A stretch of 64,000 nt of DNA from Cunninghamia lanceolata (lineage: Eukaryota > Streptophyta > Pinopsida > Cupressales > Cupressaceae): NCBI GenBank assembly GCA_027924645.1, contig BSBN01001482.1:10124001-10188000 (forward strand), in the 5' to 3' direction. Below the pieces are notes generated by a model. That model was not told the origin of the DNA. It was given only the letters and a program-made list of their open reading frames with translations, and did not search any database. Position numbers and translations under genes: made by a program. Position 1 is the first letter of the stretch; the number at the start of each line of letters is the position of its first letter. This document shows, piece after piece, positions 46,607-58,735 of the stretch.

Positions 46607-47525
46607 TCCTTCCCTACATGGAAGAGACATCATCCCAATGTCTTATTACACAACAAAATAATAATGAATCAATCCACCACCAACAAAGTATCAAAGTATC
46701 ATAACAACTCAAGTGTCACAAAACAATCACAACTCAAAGTATCATAATCCATGCATGAATAGAAATCTATGTTATATCCTCAAATTAGGAAAAGATCTAT
46801 CAATCTCATCCGCATCCTCCCATGTGGCACCATCCACAAAAGTATTGGTCCTACTCAACCTTATAAAAAATAAATTCTCAAATTAGCATTTATCATTGCG
46901 TCCATATAATCAATCAATCAATCAATTCACATGGCACAACTGCCAATTCGATGTATATAATTCAACACATTGTACAACTACCACTTAATAACATTTATTC
47001 TAGCATAAGAGTAACAATCACATCTTTAATGCACACCAAGAAGGCATAAATCAATTCATCATAGACATGAATCAATCATAAAAATTCACATGCAATCACA
47101 TGATAACACAATATAATATCAAAAGATTAGTCCTCCAAACAAACATAGGTTGAGATCTCCAACAACAAGACAAAACTCCAAAGGTATGCCAAATAGGCCA
47201 TATCCAACGATTGTGTAAACAACTCCTCTGAAACTATACCAGTCATATCATTCCTATCAATTGAATCCATTTCCTCTTTCATTACTTGCAACAATACTTT
47301 ATCTTCAACCTGATCTACAATTCAATTTTTTTGGAAAAACTCTTCTTTGTATTCCTCGTGCTTCTGTATAATGCTAAAAATAATTCAATTTCTTCAATTT
47401 GCTTACTATTCTTTACACTTGGTTGTTCACTATATTTGGTTGTTTTGTTACAATTCTTTTTCCTTTTTCTCAACATGAAAGGACTTATGTCTATAAAACA
47501 TTCTAAACATACCTATGATCTTTTG

Positions 47526-47891
47526 TCAATAAAATACATTCACCCAACCACAATTCATTTCCAAACAAATTGTCATAGATTCATTTTTTAACTCTCTATT
47601 CCAACAAGTCTTTTCAGTATGATTTTTGAAACCACAAATTTTGCAAGGATGTAAATTCCAACAATTATTTTTTCTCTGTCCTTCTCTCTCACAATGGGAA
47701 TAATGTAAAATCACATTTTCTTGAAATGACTTCTTAGTACTTGAAAAATTTTGTGTTCTTTCTTTTCCTATACTTCGGTACCCGAGACCTTCATACTTAG
47801 TCCTCACAATGGACTCAATGGGCTCTTTGATTCCTTGCCCATGCTTACCCAAACCTTCACCTATATAACCAATTTTCTTCAAGATTTTCAA
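47526..47891 (-). CDS. Gypsy B G-patch and zinc-knuckle protein, copy B
   Basis: The 121-codon frame has a clear G-patch at residues 1-38 (KKIGYIGEGLGKHGQGIKEP, then YEGLGY). It is followed near residues 62-95 by two Cys/His clusters (HYSHCEREGQRKNNCW and CKICGFKNHTEKTCW), the second a good CCHC knuckle. G-patches bind nucleic acid or helicases; CCHC knuckles bind RNA. A nucleocapsid-like job in packaging is plausible. The frame lacks an upstream half, which probably included the coiled coil at 48292. G-patches are known at the end of the protease in some retroviruses, but no protease is visible here. Confidence 0.65.
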   Translation of the reverse strand: MKILKKIGYIGEGLGKHGQGIKEPIESIVRTKYEGLGYRSIGKERTQNFSSTKKSFQENVILHYSHCEREGQRKNNCWNLHPCKICGFKNHTEKTCWNRELKNESMTICLEMNCGWVNVFY

Positions 47892-48226
47892 CCAACATGA
47901 TCATCCAACCAACTAACTAACTTAGAAGATTCATCATCATTTTCATCCTTACATTCTTCAACAAAAGTAACTTCAGAAAACTACTAAGTGATTGATCAAA
48001 GAAAACAAATCATCTATGTCACGTGAGACTTCACAAACTAACATCTTGATTTCAACATTCATTTTCTTTTTAGCATGCTACAAACAATTGTTTTAACTCA
48101 TCATTTTGATCTTTCAATTTTGAATTTTCTCCTTCTAGGTTCTTCAACTTTTCCATAAGATCATCAATCATATAAATTTCATATTCTTCATTTCCTAACT
48201 CCTTTATTCTTTCCATATACTCTATA

Positions 48227-48292
48227 TTAATCTTTCAACAATTCTTTATTATCATTTTCCAATTCTTCTTTCAAAAATTCCTTTCCCCCCAT
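48227..48292 (-). pseudogene. Gypsy B coiled-coil frame, copy B (truncated)
   Basis: It starts with the same ATG GGG GGA AAG as 41731 and keeps the Glu/Lys-rich sequence for about 20 codons before a TAA. The remainder to about 48060 is homologous to copy A but shifted. Confidence 0.5.
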
Positions 48293-48719
48293 AAACCTTT
48301 AACATCAAAAAAAATTTCAACATACTTCAAGTACTCCAAAGTGACACCAAAATCCTTTTTAGAACATCCCAAACACTTTGAACAATGTTCATTGGATCGA
48401 ACAACAATCAAATAATTCAATCTACCAAAGCTCTTAGTAACACACATGCTACGAAATGATATATTCTCTGCATCCTACTCCCTTGTACAATCCCTTCAAA
48501 GGCCCATGATAGAAAACATAATCAGGATATATGACTAACAATTTAAAATACTCAAGCATAGCCACCACTAATAAATAAACAAATAAATTCTGAAGAAAAT
48601 AAATCTTCAATTCCAAAAATAAGGCATAAAATGTGCAGAATTTCAACAGTAAATCCAACATGATCATCATGGTCACAAGATATGTAAAATATCAAAATGT
48701 GATGGCTAAAACTTTTCAT

Positions 48720-49480
48720 AAATAAGAATAAAATTTTAATGTTGGTCCTTCAGTTCTTTCCCTCTGGTTGTTGTTTCAATTGTTATATCCACCTCTTTTG
48801 TTTCCTCCATGTTGGTTTCCACCATTTCCATCCTGAGAATTTATTATTCCTCTCTTCAAATTCCTAATCTGTTGATTATTATTTCCTTGATTGTTATTTT
48901 GATTATAATTATGTTGGTAGTTCTACTGATTATTATGAGGTCTCTTATTGGCAAACTTCGCATCTCTCTGTTTATGGTAACTTGTTACTTGTTGCAAATT
49001 TTTCTCTTGTTTAATTTCTTTCTCAATAATTGCATCCATAGTGAGTGGATTATGAATGTCTGCCTCTACTCCAATCTGATAACTTAAGCCTAATATAAAC
49101 TTCCTGATCAGGAATCTCTCATCCCTCTGGTACTATAGAACATACTTAAGTAGATGTGAGAACCTCTCCCAATAACTAGTTACAGAAATTCTTCCTTGAA
49201 CCAAATTCTTAAACTCCATCATCTTCTTATCAAAGAAGAGCTATGGTAACCATCTTTTCCTAAAAAAGTTGCAAGAAATCTCCCAAGTTATTTCACCATA
49301 TAACATCTTTTTATTTGCCTTCTCAATTTTCCACCATGTTGTTGCTTCACCAGTCAACTAATTTGATTCCCACATTGCCTTCGTGTGATTTGAAAGGTTT
49401 CAGAACCTAAAGTATTTCTCCATTTCTACGATCCATGCTTCAGCTCCATCTTTAATTGCCTTCCCATCAAATTTAGGTGG
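48720..49480 (-). pseudogene. Gypsy B gag, copy B
   Basis: Nucleotide alignment with 42180-42900 is continuous, but the minus-strand frame is broken by several stops and shifts. The only long open frame (48809-49087) is on the wrong strand. Confidence 0.65.
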
Positions 49481-49903
49481 TGAGACCTTTGTGAGGTCTT
49501 TTCCCAATTCCCCTGCAATCCTTACATGATTTTTAACATTAACTCCAACCTTAGGGACTTTGACTTCTATCCTCAGATTCTCATTTTGTACCTCAGCCCT
49601 TGGGTTTTCATTAGCATTAGCACCTCATGTGTTTCCATTAGCATTCCACTCTCCATGATTCCCTCTGATGTTCTGCTCAATAGTAGTCATTCTAGTATCT
49701 GTTGGGTCAAGAGAGAAAGAATATGATCCAATCTTCTATCTTCATATTTGCACCTCCATGGTTTCTTCTATTTTGACCACTTTCTAATACACTATGATCA
49801 GTGTTTCTAGTATTCATGATGAATAATCTAAACCAAGTTCACAACTCAACATAATAGTCCCAAAAAGAGGCCCTAGTGTTCAACATAGAGCTTTGATACC
49901 AAA

Positions 49904-52876
49904 TGTAAAGTATCTCAAACCATCACAAAAGTAAATAAAGTAAATAATCCATTTAAATTACCCAATCACAATATCAAGAGTAAAATGATGTAATTAATCC
50001 CCTTAATTACAACTTCGCAAGAAAATGATAAATCTCATAAATATGAATCAATAAATGTCAATAAATCTTACAAAATTGCATGCTCAATCCAGGTAAAAGC
50101 ACTATAAAATAATATACAAAGTCCATTGGCAAACATGCCATAATACATCAAATTACAAGTTACAATCATGTACAAGTATAAATCAATCAATACACTCTCT
50201 AGTCGCCATGAACCAAATGGTTTTCCTACTAGCCGAGAGATGGAAACATGGCCTAGGGACTTTTCCACCAAACTATGAAGCAATTACACTTCCTTCGATC
50301 CCTTCATGACAAGAAGGAAACCCAACCCTACAATAAATGTCTAGCTACCTGGAAAAAACTGGCAGGAGGGACACCCGATGCAACCCAATAACATTTGTAG
50401 ATAAAAAATCTACTTTTATTTCCCCAAGAAACAAGTAAAATAAATAAAATAGAATCAAACAATCCATAATCTCATTTCCTTTCCCAATACATCATTCATG
50501 AATACACACTTTTAATAAATGACAAGATGACCATAACTCATTCATTCATTTGTACACACATAAATATAATGTCTATAAACTAGTTATATTTAACAATAAT
50601 TCGTTATGTAAAAGGTTTTCAAGAATATAGAATGTTAAACTTTCTCCATCCAATACCATTTCACGATTTTAAGAATTCATAGGGTTTTATCGTAATAAGA
50701 GATTAAGACATGTTTTAGCATAAATAATATTTAGTAATTAACTCTCTGTGCTCTATAATTACATAACTATTTTATAGAGTTTTCAAGTAAGCTATAGAAG
50801 TAATTTAATTGGCTACAAGAGCTTACATTAGTTATAGATAACAATGCATAAGTCTGCTACAAGGACCAGAACATGGCAACAGTGATAAAAAGAAGCTACA
50901 TGGACTCACACAAGTTCAATACAAAAAATTTAAAGATTGTGTCTAGCACTAAATAGATCAAAACAACAAATAAATTGATAATAGGTAGCCACAAGAACTA
51001 TGATCCATTCTCTCAGTCAAGATGACAAAAAAAATAATAGAAATCTACGGCAAGGGTCGAATAAAATTTAGAGTAGCAATGATAGAAGTAAGATAGCAGC
51101 TACATGTTAAAAAGACTGTGATAGTGATTAAAGAAGTTATCGAAATTATTATTATTCAGCCACAGGATGAGAAAAGGTCTTATTTAGCAAGAAAATAGAC
51201 TGTGACATGTTAAATAACAAGCCGCTACAAAAGCATAAAAACTACCATAGGTTTAAATTAAACAATGACTGGGAGACTAGTAAATTCCACACAGGTATGG
51301 ACGGTTTCTTAGTAGGGACTAGGAAGATATTTAAAGACCACCAAAACCATTCTTACATTAGGCCACTCAAATGTGGGCCGTTATTCACAGCTAGGCTGTT
51401 TAGAAATAGGTCATTAACAGGCAAGGAAATTGCCAAAGTTTGGCCTACATCAACAACAGGGTTGACTTCAAAAATCCAATCGTAGGTGTAGTCGTTAGGG
51501 ATTAGAAGAAGGTAGATCACACCCGGTTTAAGAGGAAGAAATGTTGATAGGAAGGGTCAATCCATAGGTGAAGGTCAGAGAAAGAAAAGGCAGGCCATTA
51601 CAAGATAAAACATAGGAATATAACACAGGATGCCACTTTCCAAATTGAGAGCAGAGGGAGAAATGGGTTGGCGAAATAATAGAAAGCAAGAGTAGTTTGA
51701 ACCAGCAAACATAGATAGAAGAAAGGACTATTCTCATACCACAACATTTGGTATTATTTCACCATTAATCAATTGCTAAATAACAGTAAAGTACTTGATT
51801 ATTCTGATGCTAAGGTTCAAATTCTACTCCTACCGCTGATCACCTCTTTCTTTCTGTCGCTGGTCTCCACTACTTTGTTTTCTCCTTTTGTCACTCCAAA
51901 AAGGAATGAAGAAAATTCCTTCAGTTACCTACTATTTTTATTAAAAATCTTTGCTAATATTGGCATTGGATATTTAAGTTTCCTTTTGCTTTTTATACAC
52001 TGAAGATGTTATTTTAGTTTGCATGAGTTTGCAATTAGAAAAGCTCTCTAAAATTAAAATAAAACAAATTTATTTATTCCTTTGTCTTGCATGACTGATT
52101 ATTATTCTTTTAATTTTTTTATTAGAATTCTAAATATAATAAGCATCATTAATATAATTTATTTATTTTTAATTTACACAGTCACTTTAATATCGAAACA
52201 AGAAGATTTTATATTAATAAAATAATAATAATTTATATAAATCTAATTGAATAAGTCTATTTTAGATATTGCCTTCCAAACATCTATATTTATACAATTA
52301 GGAAACGTTTATTTATCAAATAACATAAAATACATCCATATATATACCATTTAAAATAAATACTCCATTAAAATATAATTTGTAAAGACATTAATATTCA
52401 TTATTAAATCAAGCATTCAAAAAGGAACTTACTGTCACAATTAAAACACAATATTTTCTAAGTATCTAACCATCCTTCACATTTATTATCCACACAATGA
52501 TGCATAAAAATAATCCATTCAAAATGCAACATGAGACTATGTGAGTGTGTGATTGCATCAGGGTTAACCATCCCAACAGTTCTTGCCAAGTGGCTAGAAC
52601 ATCTCTACCTCAACCATGTTCTCATCTTCAATGAGAACCTATATTCATTTTCACTAAACTCGATGTCAATAGGTTAGTGCCTCAAAAACATAGCCGAAGC
52701 AAAATATCATAATTACATTGATAATATTTAATATTTAAATCAGCTTTCCAATTTACACAATTATAATTTCATGATAATTACCTTCACACACTTGTAATTT
52801 ACTCAAAGTAAAACAAGCATAGTAAATGCTCACTAATCTAGAATAATTATATAGTCCATAAAAATGAGACGTGATA
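49904..52876 (-). repeat. Gypsy B LTR-C
   Basis: The LTR is 2973 bp, begins TGTAAAGTA and ends CGTGATA, with the expected CA changed to TA. It is the outer 5' LTR of the array in the element's own direction. Directly after it the host LTR resumes with CTCCTCTGGACT, matching 127-138. Confidence 0.85.
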
Positions 52877-53794
52877 CTCCTCTGGACTCGCATGTGCTTG
52901 CATGTTGTTGCATGTTAGTTTTAAGAGGTTGCTTGCAAAACACTCCGACTCTAGAAACTTACAGGATGGCACATCTTAGTGTTTCAGGTAATGGGTATCA
53001 GTTGCATGTTGAATCAGGTGTTTTCATATCACTTGCATGTACAGAACAAGGTAATTTAGAATAACTATGGGGACATCAATCTTACATGTTTGCATGAGAT
53101 TGGTGTGTGTTGATCACTTTAGTTAATAGAAAGATATTGGGCAAACATGGATGCCCAATCTAAGGACTTTTAGTTTTTCTTTTATTTGGAAATGTATTTG
53201 ATGTTGGTTAAGTTTACTTGAGAAAACTTGGGTGCCCACATCTAGGACATGCAGTTAATAGAAGGCTTGACTTTGTTTGACTTCAATATGCTCTATTTGG
53301 AGCGCTTAGTTTTTGCATGAGGATTTGTTTTCATGTTATATATTACAATTGATTGTAATTTGAGTTTCAAGCTTTCCAATTAAGAAGCTTTTGAATTAAG
53401 AAGATTTTGTAGTAATTAAAAAGCCATGCACATTTTCCAAAGAGTTGATTGTAGAAAGACTTAGAAAAAAAAAAAGAAGCTTTTTGAAGTTTTTATAGTT
53501 TAAAGATTGAAGAAGCTTTTGAAGTGCATCAAGGAATTAAATGATTTCAGTATTGAATGTAATATTTCAAAAAAGATTTAATATAAAGCATAAACACCTT
53601 TGGTGTGGAGTTTTTCTCCTTAGGGGTTTCTCCACATAAATATTTGTCTTCTTCCAAAATATTTTCTTCTCTACTACATTGATTAAATCAGAGAAATACT
53701 TTAACATCTAAATTGAAAGTAATTTTTAGATTTACATGCTATTAATTTCAGATTTGAAAACATTTTAAAACATTCTCTCTCCCTTTTTCCAATA
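52877..53794 (+). mobile_element. Second LTR of host element, right half
   Basis: It aligns with 127-962 (GGACTCGCATGTGCTTGC, then AGAGGTTGC, then the AAGAAGCTTTT-rich stretch) with scattered changes and one extra segment near 53600-53720. It ends CCAATA where the first LTR ends CCAACA. Together with 16611-17320 it makes an LTR of about 1.63 kb split by 35.6 kb. Confidence 0.8.
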
Positions 53795-54147
53795 GACTCA
53801 GATGTGGACTATCTATATCCACGTGATGGATTCATTGTTTATGCAGACCTTGTTATTTGGCTTTGCGTGTGGTCATTTTTTCATTGGTATGTTGCATTGG
53901 GATGAGAGGATGGATGATTAGAGTGCTTGGATAGTCAATTGTTGTGACTTGTAGCATGTTTATCATGTTGTCATGGATAGATTGGATACACAATTATGCG
54001 TGAGATTTTGAAAATGATGGTTTCATTTTCTTGTTTTTTAGATCTTGGTTCTAATTTATTCTTTTATGTTGCTGATATTGCATGTCAATTATTAGATGGT
54101 GTTACAGCCATGGATGATCTTCATTCAGAGGATGGTTATCACGATGA
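53795..54147 (+). mobile_element. Internal-type sequence of the host family after its LTR
   Basis: From GATGTGGACTATCTATATCC onward it resembles 16024-16140 rather than the start of the internal region at 963. It is cut by the copia LTR at 54148. No coding is seen. Confidence 0.55.
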
Positions 54148-55198
54148 TGTTGGGAATTAAGGTGTCTCAACCTTGGTAATTCCTTACATTTGTAATGTTT
54201 GTATTTATTATTTAATAGCCTATGTTTTAAATATTTGGAAATTCCATATTGTCATATTGTGGGACATGGCATGGTGATGTGTCAATCCTACATGGATTAT
54301 GACAACTTGTATTTTTGTCCTCACATGAGGAGATAGGCATCCCACTTAGTGGTAGGAATATTCTACCATGTGTCGGTATCTTCCATGTTGTGTAAGGAAT
54401 GTTTGACCGAAACGGTTATGACAGATTCCTATGATGAATCTATTACATGTAAGAGTCAGAAATAGAAGGTTGTAAGATAGGAGATGACATGTGTCATGAA
54501 GCATCTTATAATAAGACATATTTGGGTGCCCCAAGCTGGAATATGACATGTTGTAAGAGAATATGTTATTTATAGCATGTGTATGATAGATTCCCTTACA
54601 GCTGTAAGTTGTAACCGCTATGACAGATTCTATGACAGTTGTCAGTGTCGTAAGAGCATTTGTCATAGCCCATTTTGGAAATACACAACCTCTTTGGAAT
54701 GGGAGTTGTGGACAAGTGTTAGGCACATTCTACAATGTTGACCAAGTCCTTAGGTGTGGGTTTTGGTCCAAGAAGCCATGTTTGATGCCCATTCCAAGAT
54801 AGGTCCAATATTGCCTTGTATTTCCTATTTATATAGGTGCTTGGAGATAGAGTTTGTATCACAAGTTCATAGGTATTGTTATGCTGCCGGATTGACTCCA
54901 GACATGCGTGTCGAAGACCATTGAAGCTTGCATTGCAAGTGTATTGTAAACATTCTTTCAGATTTGTTAATACATTGTGCAGGTTTTTGAGTGGGGTTTT
55001 TCACCTGATAAGGGTTTTCCCCACCGTAAATCTTTGTCTCTCTTCTTCTGTCTTCTATCTGGTTCTTGTGTTTTTCTGCAATATCTCATGTTAATGGTTT
55101 AACATTGCTGTAATAGTTAGGATAAATTTGAATTTGCATAGCCCTCTCCTTAATAGATTAGTGTAGGAAGCGATTTCCGCACACCTAGCTTCCTTTTA
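54148..55198 (+). repeat. 5' LTR of the outer copia
   Basis: It starts TGTTGGGAATTAAGG. The end is placed a few bases before TCGTATCAGAGCTTG (55201), but the exact end is uncertain because the second LTR is not in the window. It contains no gene; the 126-codon minus-strand frame at 54346 has no motif. Confidence 0.7.
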
Positions 55199-55200
55199 GT

Positions 55201-55215
55201 TCGTATCAGAGCTTG
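55201..55215 (+). promoter_or_regulatory. Primer binding site of the outer copia
   Basis: TCGTATCAGAGCTTG differs at one base from the usual TGGTATCAGAGC copia site. Confidence 0.75.
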
Positions 55216-55315
55216 ATCACCTTTGGTCCTAGTTGTTGGGTAGGATTTTTTTGAGCTAATATTAGGTTGAGTGGGAGTCTGTGCAGAGCATTATATATCT
55301 TATTGTAGAAAGGAG

Positions 55316-55672
55316 ATGGTAGGCACATCTGAAAGTTTTGAAATAGAGAAGTTCAATGGCAGTAATTTTGAGATGTGGAAGTTCAAGATGGAAGACATGC
55401 TTGTTGACCGAGACCTTTCGAATAGTGTGAATGGAACTAAACTAGCTGCAATGTCACAAGCTGACTAGGATCTCAAGGATTAAAAGGCTAAGGGTCTCTT
55501 AAGACTTAGTCTTGTTGATTCTGTGTTGTTAAATGTCCATGAGGAGACTATCGTAAAACTACTTTGGAAGAAGTTGGGGGATGTGTATCAAGCCAAATCC
55601 CTAGTTAATAAACATTTTCTGAGAAAGAAGTTGTATTCTTTTCAAATGGAGGATGGAGGATCCATTGCTGAA
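55316..55672 (+). pseudogene. Outer copia gag, 5' part
   Basis: From ATG at 55316: FEIEKFNGSNFEMWKFKMED, then LVDRDL, the N-terminal signature of copia gag. The chosen ATG follows AAAGGAG. A TAG at 55466 replaces the expected Trp and a TAA follows at 55481. The frame otherwise continues (AKGLLRLSLVDSVLLNVHEE, then YQAKSLVNK) to the point where the inner copia is inserted. It resumes at 62712. Confidence 0.85.
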
Positions 55673-55677
55673 CATAT
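55673..55677. other. Target-site duplication of the inner copia (left), CATAT
   Basis: CATAT before the LTR at 55678 matches CATAT at 62712-62716 after the other LTR. Confidence 0.92.
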
Positions 55678-56926
55678 TGTTGGATTTAGGGCACACAACT
55701 GAGAGGGGGGGTGAATCAGTTGTATAAAACTTTCTCCCTTTTATGTACTTAACTCCACATTGTTAATTAGCAACATAATAGAAGATCAATCATGAAAGCA
55801 CAATGTAAAAAATAAATAGTAGGAACACATCAACACATGAAACACCAAGATTTTGACGTGGAAAACCCAGTTAATGGAAAAACCACGGGGTGATTAACCC
55901 AAGATGATATTCTCTGTTAGAAGAATAGAAAGAACAAATGGCACATGCCAATTAGGGCTCACTACCTAAGCACACTACTCACAAGAGGCTCACTGCTTAC
56001 AGGAGACACACTGTCTACAAAGGAATAAGTATCACATACTTGAACTGGTAAATAGCATCTTCACTATGCTTGAGTCAGTTCCATTTAAGCTCAAACCTTC
56101 TGCTTTACCTTTCGCTCTTCTCTTCGCTACCACATGCTCAGCTCCACGAATACAATCTTGAAATGACTTTGCAAACCTTTATTTATACACGACATCAACT
56201 TAGGAACAAACATCTAAGTCGGCAAACAACCACAAGAACATTTGCAAGGTGTATAATTCATCTGGTCGGCCAGTCACAGAAAGAACACCTTCATCCAAAA
56301 GTATTTCTTTAATTCTAGGCTCCAACTCTAATGCGGATCATCAACACAAACTAAAAATAATCCAATGACCTTCACAAGCTTTCCTGAATCACCAGGAACA
56401 TCCATACTTCCTCTACTTACTGAAATCCTTCTCTCCTTCATCCAGAACCTCAAGAACATAGTCTGTCATCACTGTCACAAAGGAATAGGTTCTTTCGGAC
56501 CTTCAAACAACAAACCAATCTATTTGACACTTCACAAGGACATCCTCAACACTTCCTCAAATCCGCAGAGTGGGATAATGCATTACTGGACCTTACCGAA
56601 CCTATCTGTCTCACTTTGTCACCACTGAGCACCTGTCAGAACCGGTTCTACTTGAGTGACCATAACTTCTTCAGATCTTCATGCAGATCCCTGAAAACTT
56701 GACTGGAGCATCTCAAGACTTATATCTACAAACCCTTTAAACCGCATCCTCTGATCCTCAACCTATGTTGGACTTTTAACTTGTTATCATCACTGTTCTT
56801 CACTATTCCTGATTGAGACTGATTTTCTCAATATCCTCAGTACACAGCTCATCCAATCCTTCTCATTAATGCAACCTGAGTATGTTGACATCAATGACAA
56901 CACTGGTTAGGCCCATACTTGCAACA
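55678..56926 (-). repeat. 3' LTR of the inner copia
   Basis: Plus-strand ends are TGTTGGATTTAGGG and ACTTGCAACA, 1249 bp. It aligns with 61459-62711, including a G-run near its end (7 G here, 12 in the other copy). Confidence 0.93.
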
Positions 56927-57249
56927 ATCTCCCCCTTTGTCATTGATGGCAACATATGATGTGAAAAACCATCAAGACAAGAACTTCTCCTTTCTGTCAC
57001 AGCTCCCCCTAACAGCAACAACCCTTCACATGTCTTCTCTTCCTTTACTGCTCCCCCTTTGATCATCAACTACTTGTTTTTCATATGTCTTCTCTCCCCC
57101 TTTGACATCAATGGCAAAGGGCTCATACTTGCAATTCTAACTCAATAGAATCATACCAGCTGCTCCCCCTGAGTAGTAGCTTCCCATCACCAATCTGGAT
57201 CACAAGATATGACTGTGATATCCACTAGACTGATGCACACCAGTGCATC
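56927..57249 (-). promoter_or_regulatory. 3' region of inner copia with repeated polypurine-like tracts
   Basis: On the minus strand AAAGGGGGAGAT directly precedes the LTR and is the functional-type polypurine tract. Similar GGGGGAG tracts lie near 57003, 57050, 57095 and 57161, and the context CCATTGATGTCAAAGGGG near 57095-57115 resembles that at the LTR. No gene is seen. Confidence 0.75.
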
Positions 57250-57630
57250 CTAGTTTATCATTGGAGGGGTGATAACCCCTAACTTCTCGCTGAGGTACTC
57301 AAAAGATTCCTTGGGAAGAGGTTTAGTAAAGATAGCTGCAATCTGATCCTTTGAGGGTACAAACTTCAATCTGACCTCATCCTTGTTCACTTGTTCTCTC
57401 AGAAAGTGAAATTTGATAGATATATGCTTAGTCTTAGAGTGCAACACCATGTTCTTATAAATATTTATTGCACTTGAATTATCATAGAAAATTGTGATAG
57501 GCTCCTCATATTCTATTTTTATATCTCTTAGCATCTGCTTCATCCACAAAACTTGAGTGCAACTACCTGCTGCTGCAATGTATTCTGCTTCAGTTGTAGA
57601 TAGAGATATTGCCTCTTATTTCTTGCTTAG
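57250..57630 (-). pseudogene. Inner copia RNase H, C-terminal half
   Basis: The frame continues from the RT after two stops near 57615-57630. STTEAEYIAAA holds the catalytic Glu, followed by WMKQMLRDIK, IFYDNSSAIN with the Asp, SKTKHISIKFHFLRE and IFTKPLPKE, all standard copia RNase H motifs. It ends PPMIN at 57250. The enzyme removes RNA from the RNA-DNA hybrid. Confidence 0.9.
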
Positions 57631-58735
57631 CTAAGAAACCAATCTCTTTCCCAAAAAGAATGCTCCACCACTGGTACTCTTCCGGTCATCCACATCTCCT
57701 GCCCAATCTGCATCTATATATGCATGAAGAGAGAAATCATGATCTCTAGGATACCACAAACCATACTCAACTGTCCCTTTTAGATATCTAAAAATTCTCT
57801 TGATTTCCATGACATGAGATTCTCTGGGGTCAGCCTGGAATCTAGCAATAAGACCAACAGCCTGCATTATATCTGGTCTAGTTTGAGTGAGATACAACAA
57901 TCCTCCAATCATTGATCTGTACTTTGTCTGGTCGACCTTAGGAGAGTCATCATCTTTGCTCAACTTGCATCTGGTTGCCATGGGAGTATTCATTGGCTTT
58001 GAATCTTCCATCCCAAATTTCCTCAACAATTCTTTCACATATCTAGTCTGAGAAATGAAGATTCCTTTCTTTGTTTGAGTAATTTGCTGACCCAAAAAGA
58101 AATTCATTTCACCAAGCATAGACATCTCAAACTCACTTTTCATTTGATTTGAAAAAGTTTCACACATACTATCTTTTCCTCCAAAGATGATATCATCAAC
58201 AAATACTTCAGCAATCAAGATGTTCTCATGATCAATTTTGAAATATAAGTTACTGTCAGCAGTACCTTTGTTGAAACCAATCTTCAAAAGATCTTATCCA
58301 ATCTTTCATACCAAGCTCTTGGGGTTGCTTCAATCCATACAGTGCTTTCTTCAACTTGCAGACCATATCATCTTGATCAAACAATTGAAATCCATCTGGT
58401 TGCTCAATGTATACTTCTTCCAAATCACCATTTAGGAAGGCAGACTTGACATCCATCTGATATACTTTGAAATCCTTGAAGGTAGCATAGGCAAGAAATA
58501 ATCTAACTGCTTCAATTCTTGCCACTGGAGTAAAGGTTTCTTCAAAATCAACTCCTATTTGAGAGTAGCCCTTGCAGACTAATCTGGCTTTATTTCTAAT
58601 TACATCACCAACTTCATTCAGTTTGTTTTGGAAGACCCACTTGGTTCCAATCACATTCTTGTCTCTAGGTCTGGGAACAAGATCCCAAGTGTGATTTTTC
58701 TCAATTTGCATAAGCTCTTCTTCCATAGCTTTAGT
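57631..58735 (-). pseudogene. Inner copia reverse transcriptase and RNase H start
   Basis: The N-terminal part (58726-58256) has [65 protein letters not shown], and ALYGLKQ. A frame change near 58270 leads to 58287-57631 with VFVDDIIFGG (the copia YVDD site, here FVDD), GEMNFFLGQQI, YRSMIGGLLYLTQTRPDI and AYIDADWAGD, the first RNase H Asp. Catalytic residues are intact. Confidence 0.93.

Larger units (their letters stand above)
46607..49903 (-). mobile_element. Gypsy B internal region B
   Basis: It has the same order as region A on the minus strand: PBS (49890-49901), gag (broken, about 49480-48720), coiled-coil frame (48292-48227, stopped early), G-patch plus zinc-knuckle frame (47891-47526), polypurine tract (46607-46615). 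No RT or integrase was found. Confidence 0.8.

Noticed and set aside
54346..54726. 126-codon minus-strand frame in the outer copia LTR
   Set aside because: No motif, wrong strand for the element, and lies entirely within an LTR.
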